From NCBI RefSeq assembly GCF_010093595.1, contig NW_022985463.1, forward strand, positions 91,659 through 155,658: a stretch of 64,000 bases of DNA, read 5' to 3'. Shown here piece by piece: positions 1-11,002 of the stretch (position 1 is its first letter; each line of letters starts with the position of its first letter). Origin of the DNA: Mytilinidion resinicola. Taxonomy: Eukaryota > Ascomycota > Dothideomycetes > Mytilinidiales > Mytilinidiaceae. The notes beneath the pieces were generated by a model. It made no database searches. It was not told the origin of the DNA and saw nothing but the letters and a program-made list of their open reading frames with translations. Both the position numbers and the translations under genes were made by a program.

Positions 1-2221
1 GGAATGTTGATCCTAGAACTTTGAAGTGAAAGAACATGCTCAAGAATAGAGAATCGTGAAGAATGAGAGTAAGTATGTATCGGCCCTCTGAGTACAAGTA
101 CTACACAAATACTCCTCTCAGAATGAACAACAAGAAGTGAGTACTCGAAAGACTCGGAACCCTGAGTTTGGAGGGACTAAGCCAGACAGTATCCCCGACT
201 TTACTCGATACGCCAAATAACTTCGTCCCGTCTTCTGGACGCAATTCGTAGACCTGGTCATCTTGGTGACTACGGAGTATGTGCGGTATTCTGGGCACGA
301 CTGTGACTTGTGCTGCCGAAGTCATCCGTGGCGTAACCGCTTGGGACTATTAGTCATGCTGCAGGTCTCCAGAGTGGATGGCCTAAGCTATTGGCATTCT
401 ATTTCTTCAGGCTGCCGTAGTCTGGGGAAATTGCGCCGCTCAATTCTTCACCGCCGCATGCTGAGCATTCACAATCATTGGAAAAATCATTAGCGCTAAA
501 ACCGTCTCATTCTCTAATGACCTAGATAGACATAAAAAGCATATATATTTTGCGTGTATCTGTGCGGTCCTAGGTGCGCTATCATCAGTATAGGTATAGT
601 AAAAACCCCCATCATTGCACTATCAGTGCTGCTGACCCACACAGAATGAAACCATTCTCCTCTTTCCTTTGTTGGCACTCGCTATTCTTCGTATCCTTAA
701 CTAGAATTATCATAGAAAACTACAACGGGCACTGGGCCTACCAAAACCGCGTTAGGCATCTGGCAGCTGTGCCATGCCCGAGGAACGACAGTCCGAGAAC
801 ATTGACCGTGTCGAAGACGAAGCGCCATTTGGAGGACTATGTTCCGGGCCTCGGGCCAGAAGACGGTGGCGTCTCACAGACATTCAATCTACCGCAGCGC
901 CGCATCTCTTTACATCTGTGTTTATATTCTCATATGTCTACTACTAAGTGTGATTGACTCTCGAGTGTGGTACAAAGGTAAGCTTCGGGAAAACGCGATG
1001 GGTCTGGATATTGTCGAGGGATGTTATACGATAGAGCCTAGGAGTCCTGTTAATAATACACTTCATAGTTTGAATATTGAGCTTGTAGTAATACCTCCCC
1101 AGACGACGCATTGAATACGGAAGCTATGCCTCTAAATGAGTTCCATTGCATTGGATAGATGGTCTAGTATCCCATTCTCGAGATCAATGCCCTCCCGAGG
1201 ACGAGTCAGACCGCTCTACATCGCTACTACTGGCATATTCGAAGTCAGGACTTGTTTAGAGAAAGGCCACGATAGCGCGGAGGTTATGATGCTGTCATGT
1301 CGGGGAGAGTGGAGGCTTGGTGATGGAAGGTGGTAAAGTTTTTAGCCTGCTTTAGTCATCATAGAATACGACCCAAGTTACAAAGTACCCTCGAGCCATC
1401 CCCTCTCCAACACCATCCATCAGATCCATCAAGTTATTGTATGTAACGTACTACTTGGGGCACAGATCCCATGTCCTCTCCATATCGGACTCACTCAAGA
1501 TAGCTTCGATGCCCCTTTCATCAATCCTGTTCCATGCTCTGCACTTTCTACTTCCTAGAGCATCACTCCCGCCTAATGCCTGAGAGAATGGCAAATCTAC
1601 GTTTCTATCCTTCTCCGTTCCAATATGCACTGTTATGGACGCATCAGTAAACATCTTGATCGGCAGTCTTTCCGGTACTTGAAACGTCGCGTAGTTTTCG
1701 CGTTCTCGCACGCCATCAACACTGCATATCACTACATCTATCCCATGTCTTTCCTAGAGACCAGCTTAAACTTCGGCGGATTAACTACCGCACAGCACTT
1801 ACTAGTAACAGCTGTCATAGGCATGTGGTGTCGGAGTTACGTTGCACCTCTGAGCGGAGACGGTGTTTTTTCCGCATCCTGTATAGATCGCTCCACTACT
1901 TCCCACGCGAAACAACGCCGAACCATAGGCAATGGGTCCCTGTTATCACAGCCATTGCGTGCGCGCATCTCCATCTGACGAATGTGGGCTCCCAGGCCCT
2001 TGGTCCCGGATTAACAGATGCCTATCATACGCGCCGTGGAAAAGCTTGCACGCCATCAGATATACGGTCCGTTACGGGGTGCATATATGACAGCTGTTCC
2101 GCTGCTCTAGTATATGTGTTTGCTGTGCAACATACCTCCCTAGATTCAGTGGTAGCAATTGCAAACAGGCTTGGCCTCTTGATCTACCCCAGATACAGGT
2201 CCAATTGGACGATCCGCATCA
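1..2221. other. No supported gene
   Basis: I see no convincing coding region here. Open frames are short and of ordinary composition. A minus-strand frame at 1451-1732 (93 codons) could be a decayed 3' exon, but the sequence upstream of it does not extend into a recognisable protein. Confidence 0.5.
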
Positions 2222-3953
2222 ATGGCAGCTGCAGCACCTTATGATGTCAAACCTGGACAAGATGGGAACGACCCCTCTTTAACGAATGTCCAAGATGTGG
2301 CCGATAACATGTCCGAGAGTGACAAAGAGGCATTCCTCGCATCTTTCTCTGCCGAAGATGACAAGGCGATTATGCGGAAGGTGGATAGGAGGTTCTTGCT
2401 GCTTATTGGATTGATGTATCTAATCAAAAATGTAGGATTTCTCGTTGGTGCATGATTCTTTGAGCTAATCGTTTCTAGGTCGACTATGCGAATGCGGCTT
2501 CGGTTAAAGTCCTACAGGTCAAGCAGCCATCCAACATTATGAAGGAGCTGCACATGACTTCCGACCAGTACAATTGGGTCCAATCGATTTACTTTGTAAG
2601 CTTTTCAGCGATGTCAGCTCAACGAGACCCATTAACACACTTAGATCGCCTACATCGTCTTCGAAGTACCAAGTAATCTGTTGCTAAAGAAAGTCACACC
2701 CCGCAATTGGCAAACTCGCATCATGCTCTCCTGGGGAATCGTTCTAGCATGCCACGCAGCCGTCAAAAACAAGGAAGGTCTTTATGCTGCCCGCTTTATC
2801 CTTGGCATGATGGAGGCAGGTATGTTCCCTGGACTCGCCGCTCAGCTATGCAGTTGGTACCGCAGCGACGAAATGGGAAAGCCAATCATGTGGATGTTTG
2901 GCTTCCAGAACACCTCCGGTATTGTCGGCTCTCTACTTGCCTACGGCATATCCTACCTGAACGGGAAAGGTGGCTTGAGTGCTTGGCGATGGTATACCTC
3001 CTCTTCATCCTTCAATTCTCAAACTCACCGATTAACCGCCTCCTAGGGTCTACCTCATCGAAGGCATCTTCACAATCTTTTTCTCCGCAGTGGTCTTCCT
3101 CGTGCTCCCCGACTACCCCAAATCTCCCCGCTCCCGCTCCTGGCTCACCCCCAGAGAGCAACAATACCTCGAGCTCCGCCTCTCCGAAAATGCGCCCCTT
3201 ACTCACGACTCTGCGTTCTCCAAATCCGAAATCTGGGCCTCCCTGACCGACCCGCGCACCTACTCCTTCATGCTCTCCCAGATCCTCCTCAACCTCGGCG
3301 GCTACGGCCTCAGCTGGCAGCTCCCCGTCATCACCACCAACCTCGGCTTCGCCGGACTGCCGCGCAACCAGCTCCTTAACATCCCACCCGCAGGCGCGAC
3401 CGTGCTCTCCATCATCGCCGCGGGCTGGTTCATGAAACGTGCGTGGATTACCCGCCCCGCGTTCATCATGTTCATCATGGCCGGCGCGACGACCTTCTTC
3501 ATCGTCCTCGCGACCGTCCGCACGCCCGGCGTCGTCTATGCCGCCTGCGTGCTGGGCACGATGTTCTACTCCGTGTACTTCATCCCGTTCTGGGCGTGGC
3601 GGTCATCCACACTGAAAGGGACGACCGGCACCGCGTTCACGCTGGCCTTCCAGTCCTGCGTCGGGCAGGTCGGGGGCGTGATCGGGCCGCAGCTGTTCCA
3701 GGAGCGGTGGGCGCACAACGGGTACAGGGCCTCGTTTGCGATCTGCGCGACGGCGATTGGGGTGGGGTGGATTGCGAACTGTTGGACGTGGTGGTTGACG
3801 CGGAACGTGGAGTGGGATGTGAGGAGGATTCGGAGGCTGAGGATTAAGGCGGGGAGGGAGAATAGGATCTTTGCGGAAGATGATGTGAAGGTGTATGAGG
3901 AGAGGAAGTTTTATGGGGGGTTGACGAAGAGGGGGGAGGAGGAGGTTGTGTGA
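2222..3953 (+). CDS. MFS transporter, anion:cation symporter (allantoate permease-like) family
   Basis: Predicted plasma-membrane transporter of the fungal ACS/Dal5-like MFS family, which takes up small organic anions such as vitamins, allantoate or carboxylates. The substrate cannot be read from sequence. Exons are 2222-2431, 2479-2595, 2645-2991 and 3047-3953. The introns are 47, 49 and 55 bp, all GT-AG, and the frame closes to 526 residues, normal for the family. The cytoplasmic N-terminus ends in the KVDRRFL motif that precedes helix 1. Exon 3 holds EVPSNLLLKK and the helix 4-5 segment ARFILGMMEAGMFPG, both typical. The loop YPKSPRSRSWLTPRE and a second six-helix half follow, then a charged tail. 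No broken codons are seen, in contrast to the related gene near 52 kb. The ATG at 2222 is chosen because it gives the usual acidic N-terminal tail. Family confidence is high; substrate is unknown. Confidence 0.9.
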
Positions 3954-4767
3954 GTGGAAGAGTGGTAGGGAAGAGGTGGGTGGGTGTTGGGCTTTCGCGG
4001 GGAGGTTCTTGGTAGGGTAAAAGTTGTCTCTGTTGCAAGGGAGTTTTGTTGCATCGTTCTACGCCTCATTTCGTACGTTCTCGTCAATCCCTTCGTCAAA
4101 CGTTCAAGATTCGTTTCTTGGTTGCTCATTCTCCCTGATCAATCGGAAGGCTCCAACTTCTCTGAGTGCTAGGTAGCCAAGGCCTGCTCCAAGAATTGTT
4201 CGCCACAGTCATGAGGCTGCGCTGCACGTGAGCTCGTAGCAGCCCTGGCGGCATGTCATAGCGCGACCCGTCAGAATGGCACCGGATGGGGGGGAATGGG
4301 GCTCGACGCTATTGTAGGTCGCTAACTTAGCCGCAATCGCCTCGGAAGGTAGGGCAAGGGTGCATGTCGCGACGGGATTCGCGGGCAGGTGGCAAGGGTG
4401 TGCATGTCGCGACGGGATTCGCGGGCAGGGGGCCAGGGCGGTCCAAATTTTCCAATTTCGGCCCGGTGCTGCACAACTGGCTGTGCCAAACACCACGCAG
4501 GCACGCCGGCTGCTATCCGCTGCAATGATTTACTCTGACAACTGATGCTGAAATATGGCCTACTCCCCTCATCCCCAATTTAAATTCGAGCAATCCCGAA
4601 AACATATTTCTGTTTGCTTTCGCATGATTCAAAGCTTTTGATATCATTCATTTATTCCTTCTAATACTGACTTGCTCCATTCTTGTCTTGTCATTGGCTC
4701 ATTGCTTAGGCTCCACATTTGGTCACTGTAGCACTTGAAAAAAAGCGCCCAAAGTAGCCGTGCAGCC
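3954..4767. other. Intergenic spacer, partly duplicated downstream
   Basis: No gene is seen. Positions about 4015-4240 resemble 5475-5690, the block after the first microprotein gene, so the spacer appears to hold the tail of an ancient tandem duplication. A two-copy 40-bp tandem repeat lies at 4353-4430. Confidence 0.5.
4353..4430. repeat. Two-copy 40-bp tandem repeat
   Basis: Two adjacent, almost identical 40-bp units contain the core GCATGTCGCGACGGGATTCG. They lie about 340 bp upstream of the first microprotein start, so they could be promoter elements. The 13-base core TGCATGTCGCGAC recurs at about 10736, upstream of the RTA1-like gene. Confidence 0.8.
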
Positions 4768-5209
4768 ATGAAGCTAGACACCTCTCTAGCTATAATCTTC
4801 GGCACAGTGACCGTTCTTCAAGTTCTTGGTGCGCTGGTCAAATTCATCATGAGATTATTCCATCGACGAAGGCTTGGAGGTATGTTCAGTATATCTTCCT
4901 AACTCTAGGTCCTATACTTGAAACTCTATCGCTTCATTTTTCATTCTGCATGAGAATACACTGACTTCCAATTCTCTTCTGTGGTCATCACTAATAGAGC
5001 TGTGTATAGAAAACGAAAATGAGGACAACTACGACCTCGAACCAGGACCCCCATCCACCATCTCCCGAACAACACAGCTACCGCACTCAACAGGTGTAGA
5101 GCTCGACACCCTAGCTCCTCCTCGAGATCCGTCTTATTTGGACTGGCCCGTGCTGCCGTCTCCGTATGATGAAAGCAGCCGTGAGCAGAGGGAGTGGGGA
5201 GCCTTATGA
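4768..5209 (+). CDS. Single-pass membrane microprotein, copy A
   Basis: I do not recognise this family. Exons 4768-4879 and 4998-5209 give 107 residues. Residues 5-28 form one hydrophobic segment, followed by a basic stop-transfer stretch (RLFHRRR), so the N-terminus probably crosses a membrane and the acidic C-terminal tail hangs on one side. The C-terminal motif YLDWPVLPSPYDESSREQRE is almost the same in copy B (6865-7281), while the middle differs. This pattern of conserved ends and mostly synonymous changes argues that both are real, selected genes. The intron is 118 bp. Two acceptor AGs lie 12 bp apart (4996-4997 and 5008-5009), and both keep the frame, so a four-residue length variant is possible. 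The start is the first ATG of the conserved block. The gene lies between the MFS gene and its own paralogue in a duplicated segment. Confidence 0.6.
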
Positions 5210-6864
5210 CCTAGAGAGATGTTACATGGTTGTTTCTTTTCAACCCATATATAGGGAGACGCCATCACAAAAGCTGGGGAAGGTTTCGTTCATGTATCAA
5301 CTATGTTCTTACCGTGTCGCCTGGCTCGAGAGGACGGGGGTGTATACCAGTGGGGTCTTCTCGAGAGCCTCACACTTCTCATCAGTACACTGGTGACAAG
5401 CTCCAGCAAAGTCTCCGTCCGTCAAGTGACATTGGTGAAGAAGTGGGTGTTAAGCATCGTGATTGAGTTATTGGGATGGTAAAAGGTATCTCTATTGCAA
5501 GGGAGTTTCATTGCATTACTGTACACTTCCACTGCTCATCAATCTTCGTCTTACAAAGCACCCTAGGTTCATGGCCGCTTATTCCCCTGCTTGACCGGAA
5601 GACTTCGACATCTATAAGCTTTAGGGTTGCTCGAAAGACTATTCACCCAGTCACGAGGCTGAGTTGCACGTGAGCTAGTAGCTAAGTAGCTAAGTGATTG
5701 AGCTCAATACATCAGCATACATTCAACTTTGTCCCTACTCCTACCGCGAAAGGCAGATGTCGACATTTGCGGATTCTGTTCAGCATCGCATTGCTCCGCG
5801 AGACATTTCTTTAAGGCGGGCCAGGTCCCTTAACAACACGCGACGGTAGACATTCTGTCAGGGAGTAGCGGTGAGGGCTACGGCAGGCGCATGCCACCTT
5901 GTATATAACCTCACCTTCCTCCAGACCTCTCTCTCTTCTCCGTGACACATTGTAGACGACCTTCCAAGGCGAATTTTAAATGCGAAGTTCCTAGTTCTAT
6001 TTCCCGCGATCACTTAGCGGACATGGGCATTCACAGGCACCGATTTACACCGGCCCGTGGCGCTTTGAACTCACGCACTCTAGTGTAGCCCTCTTCGTCT
6101 GTCAGTCCAGGATCTAGGGTGCTGCGGCAGCAGAAGAGTCAGAGCTAGCAAGGCAGCACATGTGATATCGCGTCCCTTGACGCGTTGGGGGGATTTCCAC
6201 TTTACGCGTCCAATCGCGTCTGTCACTAAAGTATGCCGTGCGGCTGTCTGCTAGATAGCCGTCCTCCCTGCAACGTGTATATTCCCCTGGCATTCACCGG
6301 TCACTGCATTGTCTGCCTTCCTCCGCACTTTCAACCTGTGTGATACGCTGTCCTCCACCTGCTTCGCATATTCTTGCGCTGTAAATGCAGGCCCAGGAGC
6401 AGCGTGCGTCGTGGCGTACCCAATGATAAGCTCCAAAGCAGTCAGCAGTCAGTTCAGGCCCTGTCGGGCCCTAGGTTCAAACCAAAGAGCCGGGCGATGC
6501 AGGCCAGCTTGACGGTATTTCGAAGGTTCGTAGTGGTTGCGGGGCAGTGCCCGCCAGATGGGCGGAGGTTGCGTCGCAACCAGTAGAATACTATGCCTCA
6601 CGCGAATAGCCTGCACTCACGCGCGAGGCATAGTATTCTACTAGTATATAGTCTCACTTACTTCCCACTTCCCTATCATACATGGAGCAATCCTGAGGAC
6701 ATGCTGTCTATTTATTTTCGCATAAATTGATGCATACGGCTATTCTCCTGCTATTAATTATCTCGCGGGCTCCTCGCTTGCTGGCGCTCTACTTCAACCC
6801 TGTGTCTGGCGATCTAGTCGTTTCCCATAAGTCCGAAAAGCTGTTTCGAACAGACCGTGTGGAC
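5210..6864. other. Intergenic spacer between microprotein copies
   Basis: No supported gene. It carries the second copy of the duplicated block (about 5475-5690) and a TATA-like TGTATATAA near 5899, followed by a pyrimidine-rich stretch that looks like a promoter without an obvious reading frame. A perfect-looking hairpin lies at 6582-6642 and a TATA-like stretch near 6645. Confidence 0.4.
6582..6642. repeat. 23-bp inverted repeat (hairpin)
   Basis: The left arm is 6582-6604 and the right arm is 6620-6642. They are reverse complements at 22 of 23 positions and are separated by 15 bases. The structure is about 220 bp upstream of microprotein copy B and has no counterpart before copy A. It could be a small foldback insertion or a stem in the 5' region. 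Confidence 0.85.
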
Positions 6865-7281
6865 ATGAAGCTGGATACCACTCTTGCCATAGTATTTGGT
6901 GCCGTGTCCGTTCTCCAAGTCCTCGGTGCGCTGATCGGAGTCGTGATGAGGTTCTTCCATCGACGGGGAAGGCTTGAAGGTGTGTTCGATAGACTTTCTT
7001 TGCATTAAGATTCCACGTAATGTTACCTTTGTACCTTCGGATACAAATCCGCTTCCAAGTCGTTGCTGCTGACAGAGTTTTTCGTAGAAAGCGAGAGCGT
7101 CCACGATGCCGAATCGGGCCCACAATCCATCGCCACCGGATCGGTCCCATTAGAGCGTTCTACTGGAGTAGAACTCGATTCTCTAGCGCAGGTAGGTTAT
7201 TCGTTCTACCTAGATTGGCCTGCGCTGCCGTCTCCGTATGAGGAGAGTAGCCGTGAGCAGAGGGAGTGGGGAACCTTATGA
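6865..7281 (+). CDS. Single-pass membrane microprotein, copy B
   Basis: Paralogue of the gene at 4768-5209. Exons 6865-6979 and 7076-7281 encode 106 residues. The N-terminal hydrophobic helix (residues 5-28) and the HRRGRLE stop-transfer stretch are conserved. The C-terminal block YLDWPALPSPYEESSREQRE differs from copy A at only two positions. The central part (about residues 40-75) has drifted. The intron is 96 bp. As in copy A, two in-frame acceptors lie 12 bp apart (7074-7075 and 7086-7087). The hairpin at 6582-6642 and a TATA-like stretch near 6645 lie upstream. The function is unknown: a short membrane anchor with a conserved cytoplasmic or lumenal peptide would suit an adaptor, but that is inference only. 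Confidence 0.6.
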
Positions 7282-7595
7282 GTTGGAGAGATGCCCTCTG
7301 GATGTTTCTTGTCTGATTGAATGTATGAAAACGACAGATGAAAAATCGGAGACGGCTCTGTTCATGTACCAACACTGTTTCTATGGTGTCACCTAGCCCG
7401 ATTCCAGACTCATTGAAATCCAGTAAAAAGTTAGCATAAACGATCGGATTGATCCATATCGATGTCTCATGCAGTTGCAATGTTAAACATACGTCCGTCC
7501 GTCCCTCCGGTATTTTAAGCCCACCCCTCAGTAGTAGCACAGGGGTATATCGCTCCCCAAACGCCAAAGACACGTCCCCTACCCAAACCAACCCC
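7282..7595. other. Convergent 3' spacer
   Basis: Space between two convergent stop codons. The first about 130 bp resemble the sequence after copy A (5210-5340), again showing the duplication. No gene is seen. Confidence 0.5.
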
Positions 7596-8813
7596 TCACA
7601 ACCACCACATTCTCTCCCCCCTCGTGTCCCACTTCATCTGGCCTGCTAAAACACATACCTTCTCCCTCTTTGCCCCTTCTTCTTTCCCCGTATACCACCC
7701 TTGATTCAGCAACCCTACCTCCTTGTCCAACCACTCCCCGACCTTCTCATCCACCTTCGGATCCAAATCCACCAAATACGCTTCCACAAACGGCACCTCC
7801 GCCCCATAATGCACGCACACAAACATCGAGCAATCCCGAAACGTCATCGCGACCTTCAGCCGCTCCCTCGCGACCCCAATCGGCATCGCAAACCCCCTCC
7901 CACCATCACGAGCGAAGATCCCCTCATGACTAGTACTCTCAAATCCCGCGGGATCCAGCTCCTGCTGCCACAGCCGCAATTTCAGCAGCAGCGCGCGCCC
8001 GGGCCCGGTCCTGAAGTAGTCAATCACCATCATCACCATGCTGTCCTCGAGGTCCGGGGAAAGCGCCTTGAAGCCTTCCTCTTGCCGCAGGCGCTCGGAG
8101 AAGAGCTGTCCGACCCCGCAGGTGAACCTAAGGGGATCGTCCAACACTAAGAGCAGAGGGCAAAACGGGGCCGCCCCATGGTCGAGCATCAGCTTGCGTG
8201 CGTCGCCTTTCGCTGCGCGCTGCGCTCTCAGCGCGCAGGTGCGGCAGCGTACCGCAAGCCACGGCGCGGTCGGGGATTGGAGCAGCCATTTGGGCTTGAT
8301 CTCGATGGTGGTGGAAGAGCCGGGGATGGAGGTTAGGTCGGGCAAGAGAAGGCAGTTGAGGTCGTCTGTGCGGATAAAGGAGCGCTCGCAGCCGGCCTTG
8401 CGGTGGTTCAGCATGCCCCACTGCTTCAGCAGGGTGTTGAGATAGTCGACCAGAGGTTGCTCGACCTCGATGATGCCGTGGAACGCGCGGTGGCGAGCAG
8501 TGTCGCCGTCGAAGAAGCGGCTGGTGATGTTGGTGAAGTAGGTTGCGATGTCGCTGCAGCTTGGGGCGTTGGGCGCGTCTTTTGAGAAGCGGAGAACGCG
8601 GTTTTGCATCAGTGATGGTTGGGTTGACGCGTCTTCACCTGACGCGGTGGTGCAGATGACGGGGTGGCGGCATTCACAGGACCCTTGCGGAGCGTAGGAA
8701 GGCGAGCGGAATGCGAAGACGATGTTGGCGGCGCCCTCGCCGAGGTATTGGAGGGACCAGAGGTTGCCGCGTTGGATCTCGTCCTGGGTAGCGGCGCGGA
8801 TGCGGAACACCAT
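7596..8813 (-). CDS. IPK1: Inositol-pentakisphosphate 2-kinase
   Basis: Enzyme that phosphorylates inositol 1,3,4,5,6-pentakisphosphate at the 2-position to make phytate (InsP6), a nuclear/cytosolic cofactor and signalling molecule. The single exon encodes 405 residues, a plausible length for fungal Ipk1. Visible family landmarks are the glycine-rich nucleotide-binding turn GEGAANIVF (about 25-33), the hallmark EIKPKW (171-176), conserved cysteines and a histidine around WLAVRCRTCALRAQ, and a C-terminal DLDPK (about 350) that fits the family's late Asp/Lys motif. The reading frame is complete, with no break. The strongly GC-rich 3' half creates long shadow frames on the other strand. It converges with microprotein copy B, leaving only about 310 bp between the two stops. 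Confidence 0.85.
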   Translation of the reverse strand: MVFRIRAATQDEIQRGNLWSLQYLGEGAANIVFAFRSPSYAPQGSCECRHPVICTTASGEDASTQPSLMQNRVLRFSKDAPNAPSCSDIATYFTNITSRFFDGDTARHRAFHGIIEVEQPLVDYLNTLLKQWGMLNHRKAGCERSFIRTDDLNCLLLPDLTSIPGSSTTIEIKPKWLLQSPTAPWLAVRCRTCALRAQRAAKGDARKLMLDHGAAPFCPLLLVLDDPLRFTCGVGQLFSERLRQEEGFKALSPDLEDSMVMMVIDYFRTGPGRALLLKLRLWQQELDPAGFESTSHEGIFARDGGRGFAMPIGVARERLKVAMTFRDCSMFVCVHYGAEVPFVEAYLVDLDPKVDEKVGEWLDKEVGLLNQGWYTGKEEGAKREKVCVLAGQMKWDTRGERMWWL

Positions 8814-9895
8814 GGTCGTGGGTGGGGCGATGCTGTAGATGAAACGAAAGGAAAACGAGGGCTGTTCATATGGGAACGGGGTTGTTTGGATGGAGCTTGA
8901 AAGGCTCGATCTGATCGACGTTCCTGCTAATGCTAGAATGGGGCAAGCGCGTGGGTAGGGAACCTTAAGTCTATAAATACAATCAGGGTCTTCAGGGCAA
9001 GGCTTAAATAAAGGTTAATAGAACATTGGAAATCTTTTCTGTTTCATAACTTTATTATTAGTTCTCTACTACCTCATTTAACCCATATAAACCGCCAATC
9101 ACGAAGTCTATTCATTGTTAGGGTTTCCTCGCCTAAGCACAGGTATATCTTTATCTTATGGAAAGTTGGTTCTTAAAGATGCGCGAAGATCAGGAGGACG
9201 CTATGTTTAATAAAGATAGCTTTGCAGCCAGTGATTTGCATCTAGAAGACGGTACGAGTGTCGCCGGCAACTTGTTCCGGTTTGTTAACTAAGTGTTCGA
9301 CGAGGAGGGACTTGCGGAGAAGCCATCTGGGAGGAACGAATCTTGTATCAAGACGCCATTTCCGTATGCGATGGTTTTAGTGGTACCGAGAACACCCCAG
9401 GGATATCTATCAACTCTATAGAGATGATTTCATAGACTGCCTTCCGATCTTCAGAGAGGGCCAAACTGAATCTCGACGATCTGACATATATCTGGACGCA
9501 TACACCGAGCACGTTTACGAAGTCTCCCATATCTAAGGACAAAGTAGCGGAGAGCAAAGCTGCCCCTTTTCTCTCCGCTCTCAGCGTTGCTTACATGGTG
9601 ACGCGGCATTGGGAAGTTCGGCTAAATCTTCAGTGCGAGGGGCTGAGGCTTGCTGATTCAAGATTACGAACGACGAAAAAGGCAAAGAAGGACAGCCGCC
9701 AAGATGCAAAGAATTGCTACGACAAGACGTTAGAAAATGCAGAGCAAGAAGCGTAGAATAAGTTGGGAACCGCAAGCACGAGCAACGAACGACGAAAGGA
9801 AATTCGGGTCACAAGAATTCCCGACAGGCTCAGCTCTCCAGGGTTCATCTAGTGCCCGAGACTAACGGGAGCTAGGAGGTGCCAAGCTTTACGTG

Positions 9896-10105
9896 GTACA
9901 GCCTCTCTGTACGTCCGGCGACCTAGCGCCAAAATCAAGCCACGAAATTGCCGTATGAGGTAACGATTCCGGATGCCTTTAGGGGGAATAACAGCTGCCT
10001 AGCCAATGAATCTTCGAGCCGGCTCATTATTAGCCCAGAAAAGGAGGTTCACGGGGTTCGACTCAGGTTCCGCGCTAGGTCGTCGGACGTACAGAGAGGC
10101 TGTAC
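9896..10105. repeat. 34-bp spaced inverted repeat
   Basis: Arms at 9896-9930 and 10072-10105 are reverse complements with about two differences and enclose about 141 bp of unrelated sequence. Each arm contains a smaller palindrome, GTACAG-N5-CTGTAC. It looks like a foldback element or a decayed MITE; no flanking target duplication is obvious. Confidence 0.75.
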
Positions 10106-10752
10106 ATATCAAAAGAGACTTATGTTGCGATTCGTCAGCGTACCTAGATACGGACTCGCAACTCGGCTCTTGCATCGCACATCCCAGGTACGAACTCATG
10201 CACGCCTAAAATACACCCTGGAACGTAACAAGACAACGAGATCAGCGTATTAAAGCGCGAAACAGAAGCCTATTATATGGATCGCTTCAAGAAAGCAGTC
10301 AATGAGAGAGACAATGCCTGCTCGCTTAAACCCACCGTCTCGTTCAGGAGTGAATGTCGGCACTTTCGCAAATCCCGTCACTGAGAGTATTCCCCACACT
10401 GCCTCAACAAGCCTCGAAGAGTGCAGATACGACTCATGAGTACGTGGCAATTCGCCTACATTCCGCCCTTTGGGTACATCTAGGATGGCGCATGCTCGCA
10501 CCATAGAGCCCCATCGCGGTTAACTACACTGCCTGCCGATCATATACGTCAGGCTGCCTTCTTACCATAACTTCCATTCGCAAACCTTATCTTTAAAACG
10601 GTGCTAGAGCATGATCAACAAGCTAGGAGGCTGATATCTTACTTGTCCGCGAGCAGCTACCCGTATCGCCCCTCGCAGTGCGAGCTTTCGGCTGATCCAC
10701 AACGAAATCAAGGCTGCGCCTCTTTTGGGAGAATGCATGTCGCGACCCCAGA

Positions 10753-10760
10753 ATATATAA
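10753..10760 (+). promoter_or_regulatory. TATA-like box upstream of RTA1-like gene
   Basis: ATATATAA lies about 245 bp before the chosen ATG at 11003. A 13-base TGCATGTCGCGAC element lies just upstream (about 10735) and is shared with the tandem repeat at 4353-4430. Position and sequence fit a core promoter, but this is not proof. Confidence 0.35.
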
Positions 10761-11002
10761 GATGAAAGCCCGATAATGTCTCTAGCCCTTACGCCATTCC
10801 AACACCTCCGTTCTCACGCCTCAGCAATCACTGGTTCTCAACACCACCAATCGGTCATTCACTCCCTGCTTCGTACTTCCGTTGACTGTTTTACACTGCC
10901 AGCGTGTTTATCATCAATCGCATCAAACTATCTCCCGCAATATCGATCATTTTCTCTGGTCAAACTTCTGCTCATTCAACCACGAGTCCACACGCTGCCC
11001 CT

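Larger units (their letters stand above)
4015..5700 (+). repeat. Diverged tandem segmental duplication
   Basis: A block at about 4015-4240 recurs in diverged form at about 5475-5690. Shared landmarks include a 'TTGCAAGGGAGTTT' element (4033 and 5497) and a 'GAGGCTG..TTGCACGTGAGCT' type element (about 4210 and 5655). The microprotein genes between and after these blocks are also duplicated, so the unit is about 1.5-2 kb with at least partial triplication of its edges. Boundaries are approximate because I aligned it by eye. Confidence 0.6.
8814..11002. other. Long gene-poor spacer
   Basis: No convincing coding region. Frames at 9348-9557, 9948-10253 and 10250-10504 are short and unlike known proteins. 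A spaced inverted repeat lies at 9896-10105. The last 250 bp are the presumed promoter of the RTA1-like gene, with a TATA-like box at 10753-10760. Confidence 0.5.

Noticed and set aside
7670..8585. Long plus-strand frames opposite the IPK1 gene
   Set aside because: They are shadows of the GC-rich coding strand; the minus frame carries the IPK1 motifs.
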